NCBI GenBank assembly: GCA_016617855.1
Contig: JAECUM010003225.1
Location: 23,581-87,580, forward strand
From: Megalonaias nervosa
Lineage: Eukaryota; Mollusca; Bivalvia; Unionida; Unionidae
Length of the DNA stretch: 64,000 bases
Reading direction: 5' to 3'
The notes below the pieces were generated by a model. That model was not told the origin of the DNA. It saw nothing but the letters and a program-made list of their open reading frames with translations, and ran no database searches. The position numbers and the translations under genes are program-made. Below, in pieces: positions 1 to 9,782 of the stretch (the stretch's first letter is position 1; the number at the start of each line of letters is the position of its first letter).

Positions 1-2049
1 ATACCAAATAATGGCTTGGAACTAACTGCCGAAAGGTGTGCAGAAAATATCACCATGTTCAAAATATACATAGAAATAACCAAACATAAACAGGACACAT
101 TTTATCCATCTTGCTTTGAGTTTACACAGATCAGTTAGTCCCTTATGTTTAATGTCATTTAATTTTTGCACATAGAGAGCATGTACTTCATTTGGTAATA
201 CATCTGCATGATATGGAAGTTAGTTTCATCATTCTTTTGTAGCCACAGTGGTTCTGCCAACTAGAGATCTACACACACTTAGTTTTTTTGTATAGGGATT
301 CTCTGATGAATCCTATGAGCATTAATCTGTTGATTGTTTCTGAATTTAATATTATCCTCCTCCTCTGTGTATGAATATTATTCTGTGCTGAGAACTCCCT
401 TTCATTGTCTGCTGTCTGAAAAGATAAATACATAACTAGCTTCAACAAGTTACTGTTCTTTATGGTTTTGTAATTTTCAGATCTCCCAGGTATACTCAGG
501 AGATCTCTGTTCCAAAAAGAAACGTTTTCACAAATATGAACTCTGCCAAAGTTTCACTTCCTTGAATCAGTGCATCGCTGCCTCTTATGCCAGATTTTTT
601 CTCTTCCATGATGCTGTATTAGGGTTTTAAGTCCAACATTCCCATAGTCTGCTTATTCAGAATTGGGTATCTTGAATATGCTCTTTTTAATTTGGTAACT
701 CCTTATTTATTCAGTTTATCTGAATGCTCAACTTAAATTAGCACAAAATCTCTCAGTGCTGAATGTCTGGAGAAAAGAAACTAAAATTGCACTGAACTAT
801 TAAATTGTCTGTATTTAGGATTGGTAGTTTCTTAATAACGCTGCATAGTAGGCATCCTGTCCATCAAACACGTACATCAGACTCGCACTCTACATCAATT
901 TCGGGCTCAAAATCACACACTGGTACTTCCAGTGACATTTTCCCAATGTCCAACAGACTGATATACATGAAATTCATTGTCATCATAGCTATCACCAGCC
1001 AGTATTTGCCGACTGAAAACGTCGTCTGAAGACAAACCTGTTGTGACTCAGCCATTTTGTTTTTCTGTGTGACCCTTAATTGAAACATGCATTTGTAAAA
1101 CTTCCATGATGAAAGTAAGGTTAAAAATACCATAAATGCCTGTTTCAGGGCCAAATGAACCAATCAAATTTAGTTTAACAACCATTCATGTTGAACCGAA
1201 GTATCCAGCTATTGTAACGTTTGTGCATCAAGTGCTGCGAGACTGCTACTGGCAGCGTGAATTACTTCGCGACATGCGCTTTTAAAGTTAAAAGTTGAAT
1301 AAAAATTGCATACTGCGCAAAGCACATGTTTTATATCCATAACGTTGACATAATTTGCAGAACATGTATCACTGTTTTAAAATTACGTGAATTTGTACAA
1401 ATTTGGTGCACTCACTTGTATTGGCATCATTTCAGACCCAGAATTTTTTTTTTCACGTGAGTTAGACTGCTAGGAGGGGGTTAGATGCAATTTTCAATAT
1501 ATATTCTTTTTTTTTCTGACAACCCCACCAGCGATTTCTCATTTTGTTAACACAACCCACAACAGAAGTGATTTCCCTAACCAACCTTCCACTATCAGAA
1601 TCAAAATAGTTTGAAACACAGCCACCTACAGAAGTTTTTTTGAAGTGCCGACCCCAGGGGGGGGATATATGTTTTACTGGAACAGTCCTTAGTTTGTGCC
1701 CCCCATGTTCCATACAGTGATCTCCCCTTGGCACCAGATCCTGTGAATTCTTCATTTGCTAGTTCATGCCAAATAGCATGCTCTTGACAGAGAGGTCTTA
1801 CACTTTCTAGCTTAAAGCAAGTTGAAGGAGTTTCTACTTCGTAGGGAAGTGTAGTCATCTTTCCTGTATTTTCTTTCATCAATGACAAAGTTTCTGACTT
1901 TTCAGTGTTATTACTTTGCCAACTTCACACACATAGGTGCCCTTGGTAAATAACTACATGGATTGCAGTGGCATCCCCTCACATTGCAATAGCCATATTT
2001 AATAGGTACAAGTCTGTTGTTAGATGTAGAAAACTCAAATAATATTGCT
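1..2049. other. Upstream stretch without a recognised gene
   Basis: AT-rich DNA. Only short open frames occur, and none matches a family I know. A somewhat more CpG-containing patch at about 1200-1330 lies upstream of a 99-codon minus-strand frame (864-1163), but there is no supporting splice structure or homology. No SERAC1 N-terminal exon was recognised here. Confidence 0.5.
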
Positions 2050-2890
2050 GTATAATTTCAGTAACGTTCAGATACATACAGGTAAGTTTTCTATATTATC
2101 TAGGCTTAGCATTCACTTCATAGTTATATGCAGGTGATGCTTGATTTATGCTATAGATGCATTCCTGAGCTTACCTCAGATCAGAATTATTGTCAACTGC
2201 AAGTAATTTTTCGTAGTAATGCTTGTAAATTGGGAAAGTTCTTTGATCAAATTTTACTTTTGAGTTTTCAAGTAATGATATTTATGCATTTTCAAATAAT
2301 TAATACATATAATATGTATGTGAGCTGTGCATGAGTCACAGCACATGACACCAGCAATGGAATATAAACAAGAACAGTGGGGGAAATTGAAATTGAATGT
2401 TATTTCTTGATTATAAATGGCATTAAAATCAAAGCACAGAAATTGAATTGATGTACAGCAGGCATCACCTGTACATGACACTTTACTGGTTTTAATTATA
2501 TAGAGCTTCATTTGGCCTTTCCTACAGGTAACATTGTCTTATAATGGATATTGTAGCATCCACTTCTTAGGTATCAACAATGATGCTTCAGCCATTTTGT
2601 ATCTGCAGGTATGCTGTCTACTGTAGAAAACTCATTTATACTTACTGTGTAGTTTCCACCGTGGTTGGATACATTAAGATAAGTCTTACGTGCATTGTTT
2701 AGTCATAGCATCTACTTCATAGTTACTGTTGCTGATTTTACCTGTGTGCGCAGGCAGTCATCTGGCCTTTCCTACAGGTAAACTTTTATTATAATTTATA
2801 TTTTAGCATTCACTTCGTAAGTACTAATAGCTGCGGTCTGATACTTGACCTGTACAGGTCACATGCACCCCTTTTACAGGTAATTGTCAT
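2050..2890. repeat. Degenerate short interspersed tandem repeats
   Basis: Several diverged copies of a module containing 'cctttcctacaggtaa', then a TTATAAT-rich stretch, then 'tagcattcacttc' and 'taagtac' are visible at about 2090-2125, 2513-2570, 2690-2725, 2763-2825 and 2868-2885. Spacing is irregular, so this is an old, decayed tandem array or a repeatedly duplicated fragment. No protein is implied. Confidence 0.45.
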
Positions 2891-5099
2891 GGTGCGTAGC
2901 TCTGCATGGAGACTCCAAAAGTTGTAAAGCAGGACATGTGCTGTATATATTGTCTGCTCAGTTTTTGTCTTATAGATTCAGAGATTGTGCAAGACCAGAC
3001 AGACAGCCACTCTACATGTGTAGCTTACTCCATTTGTCAGTGTTTGAATACATGTCAGATTTGCATTTTATTGACAGAACTGAGTGAGCAGCATTACTAG
3101 GGGTAATAAAGGGGAAGGTGCACACCTTGAGGGATAAAGATGTTGTTAGCTTGCACACTAGGGTTTGAAACTATATAACTTGTTGGAGGGCAAGATAAAG
3201 CAACAACAACCTTTGTTACCATCATGCATATCAGAATTATGGACTGTGTGGATCAATATCCTGTACCCTATCCCAGCCTCAAGAACTGGATGTCTTGCCA
3301 GCCAAGAAAGTCTTTTTCCTTCATGACTGGACTCAGCCATTTACCTCTGATTGCAGTGGGCCTTGACCACAATCAATCATACACTATCAGCCACCAGAAC
3401 GAACTTTGTCCAATTCCATAACTCACAGAGTACCTTCAGGCACTGCCTGTGCAAGATTTCCAATTTATACAGGCACTCTTATGGATCATTATAACACACA
3501 TAGTGCTGCTTGGTACTTCCTACGTACAATGTTCAGCTTGTTGCCTCAGTATTTAAGAAATGCCATTTCACTTGTCCTCAAGCCTTTGCCACCCAAAGGG
3601 TGCCAATACTTGGCAATAGCATGGAAGTAATGGGATGTAACTCCTGATGTGCTGCAAGGGTGGTGAGCTACTGTCCTTGACATTCTTCTCCAGCAACTTA
3701 AGAGGTTGCACAAGAGACATAGGCTTCACCACCTTTATCCAAAGATGATGAAAACTTGTTCTTATGTTCCCTCATCATTATTAGATCTTACTGCTACTTT
3801 CTTTCCCCCTCTCATTCTCAGCTACAGAGGATGGATTTGCAAGGCAATCAACAAAACATCACTGGGATGTCCCTAGAGCACGGGCCACTGGGAAGCAGTC
3901 CTACCAAATTTATGACCATCAAAAACCACATTTCTCCCAAAATAAAGTGGACAAGAGGCAGAGAGAGGGTGATCATTTTTCACCATTGTTTCTTTCCACG
4001 AGACCCTCCCTATCTCAGACAACATCATCTTCACACCATCCTTATCACAGATTCCATTAAGGTGAAGGCTCCAATCTTTTTCTGCTGAATGGGGAAGATT
4101 TGCCTTGACAACGTATTACATACATGACAACCATTACACTTTTGGTGTAATCATTACGCTTTTGCACCAATTAGTCTATGCTCGCTATATTATATGGATT
4201 ACACTTATCAGGAACATTAAAAAATAAAATAAAGCAATAAAAAGTTGTGTTTGTCAATTATATTATCATCTCTTTAATCCCACGTCATAAAAATGTGAGA
4301 ATATTCTAAAAAGATAGACTGCTGAATGAGAATAGCATAAGAGCTATTAAAATTTGTCCATCGTAGATCTACATGTACTTTCTTAATTTTCTATTTTGCA
4401 AAAGATACTGTATATAACCAGTTTTCAAGAAAACAGATGGGTTTCTTTAACTTGAAACCTTTCCATGCAGATTCATTATTTTGATAAGTTAGATAGTGGA
4501 CCAGTCTGTACTTTTATAGAAGATTGTTCAAGAAATTAAGTGAAATGGGCTTTTAAGGTTTGACTTCTGGATGATAATTCTTTGAGCAGATGGGTCTTTT
4601 TAAACTTTAAAACATGTCTAATCAGAAAGAGGACAAATCGATACCAATATACAAATCTGTAAAGAAGAAGACGAGAATAATGCAATTCAGCTCTCTGAGC
4701 ACATCAAATTCTTTGTAGAATTTGTGCACTTCTTGAACATTTTGTAAAAGTTTGACACATAGACTAGTTAAAATGAGTCTTGAATATAAATAATTCTTCA
4801 GTATATTTTATGTTTGTATTATGGTTCTAATCCACATGGATTTTGCCCATTTTTGCCAAGTATTTTGACTTCCAGAGCCAGGTTAGTAGCAAAAATAAAT
4901 GTACATTTTTCATATAGTGTAGTGGTATTATGGCATGTAATATATTAGCTATGATGTCATAGCCTCAATGAAGTAGGGATACTAATATTTGTACTAGTAC
5001 TATATAGATTACACTTTATATGTTCAGGTATTGCTTTTTTGCCACTTATATTAGCAAAAATTATGCTTATATCTTTCTTAGGGTTGGCATGTATGCATA
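2891..5099. other. Unassigned intergenic DNA
   Basis: No recognised gene. A more coding-like composition around 3160-4085 (frames of 60-110 codons on both strands) could be a decayed 5' part of the DIRS remnant that begins near 5100, but I could not match it to a DIRS gag region. From 4090 to 5080 the DNA is plain AT-rich sequence. Confidence 0.35.
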
Positions 5100-5143
5100 T
5101 TAACCTGACAAGTAGTTTCCAAGGGACTCTTTATCACTTTCTG

Positions 5144-6074
5144 TCTGACAACTTCACTGTGGTGACTTATCGCAAATGACAAGGCATAACCAAGTCCCCA
5201 GACCTTCGTATTCTTATTTGGGATTTTCTAAAGTGGTGTCTTCAGCAACAAAACCACATCTAAGTTCAACTTATCCTAGGCCGGCTAAATGTATTAGTGG
5301 ACTTGACATATCCTAGGCCAGCTAAATGTATTAGTGGACTTGATATTTCCTAGGCTGGCTAAATATATTAGTGAACTTGACATATCCTAGGCCAGCTAAA
5401 TGTATTAGTGGACTTGACATATCCTAGGCCAACTAAATATATTAGTGGACTTGACATATCCAAGGCCAGCTAAATGTATGAGTGGACTTGACATATCCTA
5501 GGCTGGCTAAATGTATTAGTGGACTTGACATATCTTAGGCCAGCTAAATGTATTAGTGGACTTGACATATCCTAGGCTGGCTAAATATATTAGTGGACGT
5601 GTGGTCCTTCAAGAACCAACTAATATAAATGGAATGATCTTTTCATCCCTTGGTTTTCACTCAATAGGTGCCTGATGGAATCAACTAATCATGAACCTAT
5701 TTGTGACTAGGTGGAACACCAAACTTTCAACTTTTATCTTACCAGTCCCAGATCCAAAGACCTGGACAGTTGATGCTCTTTCTATAGATTGGAATAGCCT
5801 CAATGTATACACCTACCCTCCAATACTTATAGTTTTGAAATTGATACAAGAAGCAAGAGAATTAGAGTTTTGCTTTACCCTCATTGTTCCACACAATGGG
5901 AAATCTTCTGTCAGTGTCCTCATCACATTTCTTAACAGAATCTCCAGGAAATTTAAATATTCCCTCATCTGCTTAAGCAACCACAACAGCGGGTGTTTCA
6001 TCCCTGCCCAGAGATTGCTGAACCTGTACATCTGGATCTTACTAAAGTACACCCTCAGGAACAAACAGTTCTAA
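5144..6074 (+). pseudogene. DIRS RNase H / linker pseudogene with internal 37-bp array
   Basis: Broken coding region of remnant C. The 5' part (5144-5274) reads as the second half of a retroelement RNase H in shifting frames. After the tandem array (5275-5599) the reading resumes with 'MEWS'-like sequence near 5620-5640, then a 127-codon open frame (5691-6074). Its first 45 residues are the conserved DIRS linker (LF.TRWN, PVPDP..W.VDALS.DW). The later residues are weakly conserved. In-frame stops at several points make a working protein impossible. Confidence 0.7.
5275..5599 (+). repeat. 37-bp tandem repeat, about 8.8 copies
   Basis: Head-to-tail copies of a 37-bp unit beginning CCTAGGCCGGCTAAATGTAT, with few substitutions between copies (for example ggctgg for ggccgg, aaatatat for aaatgtat). 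The unit sits inside the DIRS RNase H region. In one frame a unit reads ILGRLNVLVDLTY, close to the conserved end of DIRS RNase H (H-I-P-G-x-x-N-x-L-A-D), so the array looks like an amplified piece of that coding sequence. Since 37 is not a multiple of 3, the array shifts frame at every copy. Confidence 0.95.
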
Positions 6075-7104
6075 CAACCAGCAGTTGAGAAATAGCTCAA
6101 GTGAGATGACCTTCCACCTTAAAGGTGTATGACAGCAGTAGAATATATACACACAGTGGACAGTTCATCTCAAGGTCATCTACAGGACCCAGTGTGAGCT
6201 CTGAAGTAATACTTAAGGAAGACTGAGCTGTTGCATCAGGGGAGGTCATGCAACTTCTTACCCCTCATTGAGGGAAAGGACGATATATCAATACACAAAA
6301 GTTGGGACAGTCATCACAAACAGTGCATATGAGTGTAACTTTTCTCTGTTATATATCCATGCTGTGGGATGGAGATCTGAGTACACTTCTCAAGCTTTTA
6401 TCTCAGAGAACCTTCATCCTACAAGGTTCAAATGAATCTGGGGTGGGACCTATAACCACTGCTCAAAAGGTTACCTTTTTGGGTTGTTCGATGGCTTCAT
6501 GACTTTGCTGGATTTGTGGGAGGGAAACATTTTCCCTTTCGAAGCTGCTCCCCAACATATGGAATCTAATTTCCAGTCAGGTTATCTATAAGCTGTCTCA
6601 CATACCTTAAGGGACCAGATATCATCTCTCTGGTATAAGGGAATCTCTATTCTCCCAATGTATTATGTTACACATTTGAAGAAGAAGCCAATTTTTTCTA
6701 GTACCGTATTTATTGTATATGTTGGGACACCGTATATGTTGGGACACCATAAATTAATTTTAAAAGTAATGTTTTTCTGCACTGTATGTTCTGGGACACA
6801 TCATTTTTTATGAGTCTTAAGTTGTGGGACACCTTTTAAATCATTTGAAAATTACACAAATTTACATTACATTTGAAAATCGAAAAATGAACTCCAACTG
6901 AAATTTTATTTCAAAAAATATAAAACTGTGTACTTCAGATTAAACTCTTTAATCCACTGCAGCAGCACCTCATCAACACAACCCTTCTCTTGCACACGTA
7001 TGATCCATTCTTTCAGTGCACAAATATTTTTCTCATACTGTGATAATTGTTAGAGGCAACACATCTCCTGAAGCGGAAACTGCAAGGACTAAAGTCAGAT
7101 TTTT

Positions 7105-7350
7105 TCAACTCTGTACCAGTCTAATTCTCACACTTCTGACCCTCATCTTATTGTCAGTCAGTCCAGGAATGCGATCAAAGTACACTAAAATTTCATCCAT
7201 GTTAATGATCATATTGTCTGCGAAATCATCTGCTTCTCTTCTGGCCTTCACGAATTCATCACATGATTTTATTTTCTCCAAATCTTCTGGGCAATGTTGG
7301 GTCATTATGTCCATACACGAAGCACTATATTGTGTCACTTTAACAATCAT
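7105..7350 (-). pseudogene. pogo-type transposase fragment (start of DDE domain)
   Basis: An 81-codon open piece on the minus strand contains 'NMDEILVYFDRIPGLT' followed by 'VRSVRIR'. This matches the first catalytic-Asp segment of pogo/Tigger-type DDE transposases (usual form N-x-D-E-T-P-V/W-x-F-D, then a Thr/Val-rich VR stretch). The Thr usually found after DE is Ile here. The N-terminal CENP-B-like DNA-binding part and the rest of the catalytic core are absent, so this is a relic of the transposase of the surrounding element. Confidence 0.7.
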
Positions 7351-7904
7351 TCCATTGTTTCAATTTATTTTCCAAATTATTGTTAATACCGGTGAAATAG
7401 AACCAAAGTTAGTTTCCAAAATCTTTGCTGTCTTTGTATATTCCAAAAATTTTTTAAAAAATTGGCACACTTAAAAGAATCCATTGTTGGCTTCCAAGGT
7501 CATCTATCTTTGCAATATAATAACCTTTGTATTGATATCCTTTTAAGGAAAAAAAACGGCTTCAGAGGATACAAAGTCAGCTTCCGAGTTTGGCTTGCTT
7601 TGTAATAAAAATAACCTTTGTCTTTGATGTCCTATAGCAGGGGTGGGCAAAGTGCAGCCCACGGGCCACATGCGGCCCGCCACAGAGTTTTTTGTGGCCC
7701 CCCAAGACATTCAGAAAACCCCGCCTTGAACTGAGATTTGCTTCATGTCCGCGACCGAAAGTTCGTCTCGTGTTTTCCATTAGAGCGGCTACGTCAATGC
7801 GCATGCGCAGGCAGTGTAAATACGCACTTTTCTGGTTTGTCAGTTTTATTTCAATTTTGTCTTTGCAACAGTAAAATTTAAAAATTTCCAAATTAAGTGG
7901 GGCC

Positions 7905-9695
7905 ATGAACCCTCCAAAAAAGCGTAAAATTGGTGATGAATCCCGTGTGTTTAATGAAGAATGGACACACAAATATTTCTTTGGTAATACAGGCAAGAAA
8001 GCAGTGTGTTTACTGTGTCATGAAACGATTGCCGTATTTAAGGAGTACAATCTGAAACGACACCACGAAACAAAACATAACGATTTTGGCGGCAAACTTT
8101 CTGAGGACGAACGCAAGAAGAAAGCTGCAGATTGTGTTACAAAGTTGAAGAAGCAACAAATATTATTTACAAAGCAATCAACACTTCAGGATAATGCTAC
8201 AGAGGCCAGTTTCATGATAGCCTACAACCTCGCTAAACGCAACAAACCTTTTTCGGATGGCGAGTTTGTTAAGCAGTGTATGGTAGATTGTGCAAGCGTA
8301 TTGTGTCCTGATGTGAGAAGCAAATTTGGAAACGTTTCATTGTCAAGAAGGACTATAGTGCGCCGCATTGACTCAATCAGTGACGAACTAACAGAACAGC
8401 TGAAGACCACGAGCAAAGATTTTGTTTGGTTTTCATTGGCACTGGATGAAAGCACAGATAATGAAGACACTGCGCAGTTACTCATTTTTATCCGTGGAAT
8501 TAATGAACATTTTGTCATCACAGAGGAATTACTAGGCCTGGAATCAATGAAAAGTACAACCACTGGTCAGGACTTGTTTGAGTGTGCTGTAAATTGTGTT
8601 GAGAAAAGTGGCTTGTCATGGAATAGAATGGCAAGCATTACAACAGATGGGGCCAGAGCTTTTACTGGAAAAAATGTGGGTATGGTTAAGCTTTTAAAAA
8701 ACAAGTTACAAGCACAAGACGCAGACAGTGATGTCTTGTCATTTCATTGCATTTTGCATCAGGAAAGCCTTTGTAAAGCTGCACTGGACTTAAAGCATGT
8801 GATAGAACCTGTTGTAAGTGTGGTGAACATAATCAGAGCAAGGGCACTCAACCATCGACAGTTCAAATCAATGCTTGAGGATATGGAGGCAGATTATGAA
8901 GATGTAATTTACCACAACAGTGTGAGGTGGTTGAGCTTGGGCAAAGTGATAAAAAGAGTCTGGGTATTGCAGAATGAAATCCTCTTATTTCTGGATATGA
9001 AGGGGATTTCTTGTGATTTTGTGACCAAAATGGGATGTGAGGAGTGGAGATATGAGATGATGTTTGCAGCTGATGTATTTGAGAAATTGAATGAACTGAA
9101 TGTGACATTGCAGGGAAAGGGGTTGTTCGCACATGAAATGTGGAAGCATGTAAAATCATTCAATGCAAAGCTAGGTCTATTTGCAAGGCAAGCAGGTGAG
9201 GGCAAGTTTTGTCATTTCCCTTTATTAGGAAAAGAGAAAGTGCCTGAAAGTGTTTCCACTAAGATTAGGGATCATTTGCAGAGTTTGGAGGGCGAGGTCA
9301 CAAGAAGATTTCAGGACTTCAAGAAGATTGAGCCTAAATTTAATTTGCTGTCTTCTCCTATCACTGCTGATATTGATACAGCACCTGAGGAGCTGCAGCT
9401 TGAACTAATTGACATGCAGTCAGATCACACAGTGAAAGAAATGTTTAATACTGTGACATTAGTTGACTTTTATAAGTCTTTGTCTGCTGAAAAATTCCCA
9501 TGTGTGAACAAATTTGCTGGGAAAATGTTCTCTATATTTGGATCTACATATATTTGTGAGCAAAGTTTTTCTTGCATGAAGATCAACAAGAGTAAATACA
9601 GGTGCTCTTTGACAGACATAAACTTGCAGGCAGTGATGAGAATCTCAACAAGCAACTTCACTCCTGATTTCAAAAAAATTGGTAAAAAAGTGTGA
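7905..9695 (+). CDS. hAT superfamily transposase, intact, 596 aa
   Basis: A DDE-type transposase that would bind the hAT ends and cut and paste the element in the nucleus. The start at 7905 is the first ATG of the long frame, followed by a basic stretch (PKKRK, residues 4-8) that looks like a nuclear signal. A BED-type zinc finger is seen at residues 35-58 (C35, C38, H53 or H54, H58). The RNase-H-like core shows D181 (LALDEST) and D248 (TTDGA), then C282-x2-H285 and R341-W342. The C-terminal dimerisation region (about 530-585) contains ICEQSFS with E552, the expected third acidic residue. The family resembles the transposases behind ZBED5, GTF2IRD2 and EPM2AIP1. There is no stop, frameshift or intron, and the length is normal for an autonomous hAT. 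Expression cannot be judged from sequence. Confidence 0.95.
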   Translation: MNPPKKRKIGDESRVFNEEWTHKYFFGNTGKKAVCLLCHETIAVFKEYNLKRHHETKHNDFGGKLSEDERKKKAADCVTKLKKQQILFTKQSTLQDNATEASFMIAYNLAKRNKPFSDGEFVKQCMVDCASVLCPDVRSKFGNVSLSRRTIVRRIDSISDELTEQLKTTSKDFVWFSLALDESTDNEDTAQLLIFIRGINEHFVITEELLGLESMKSTTTGQDLFECAVNCVEKSGLSWNRMASITTDGARAFTGKNVGMVKLLKNKLQAQDADSDVLSFHCILHQESLCKAALDLKHVIEPVVSVVNIIRARALNHRQFKSMLEDMEADYEDVIYHNSVRWLSLGKVIKRVWVLQNEILLFLDMKGISCDFVTKMGCEEWRYEMMFAADVFEKLNELNVTLQGKGLFAHEMWKHVKSFNAKLGLFARQAGEGKFCHFPLLGKEKVPESVSTKIRDHLQSLEGEVTRRFQDFKKIEPKFNLLSSPITADIDTAPEELQLELIDMQSDHTVKEMFNTVTLVDFYKSLSAEKFPCVNKFAGKMFSIFGSTYICEQSFSCMKINKSKYRCSLTDINLQAVMRISTSNFTPDFKKIGKKV

Positions 9696-9776
9696 TAGGG
9701 TGCACTTGTCTCATTAAACTGATTCTATAATTAAATGTGCTAGCAGCTAGAAATCTAGATAATATGACATTAGCAC

Positions 9777-9782
9777 AATAAA
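9777..9782 (+). terminator. Candidate polyadenylation signal of the hAT transposase
   Basis: AATAAA about 80 bp after the transposase stop codon and inside the right inverted repeat. Overlapping AATAAA/TTAATAAA motifs follow within 20 bp. Confidence 0.5.

Noticed and set aside
864..1163. 99-codon minus-strand frame starting upstream of a CpG-containing patch, possibly a first exon
   Set aside because: No recognisable family, no convincing splice donor or partner exon, and the hydrophobic reading is not supported by neighbours.
5275..5599. CRISPR-like regular array
   Set aside because: Units are contiguous with no unique spacers, and the context is a eukaryotic retrotransposon.
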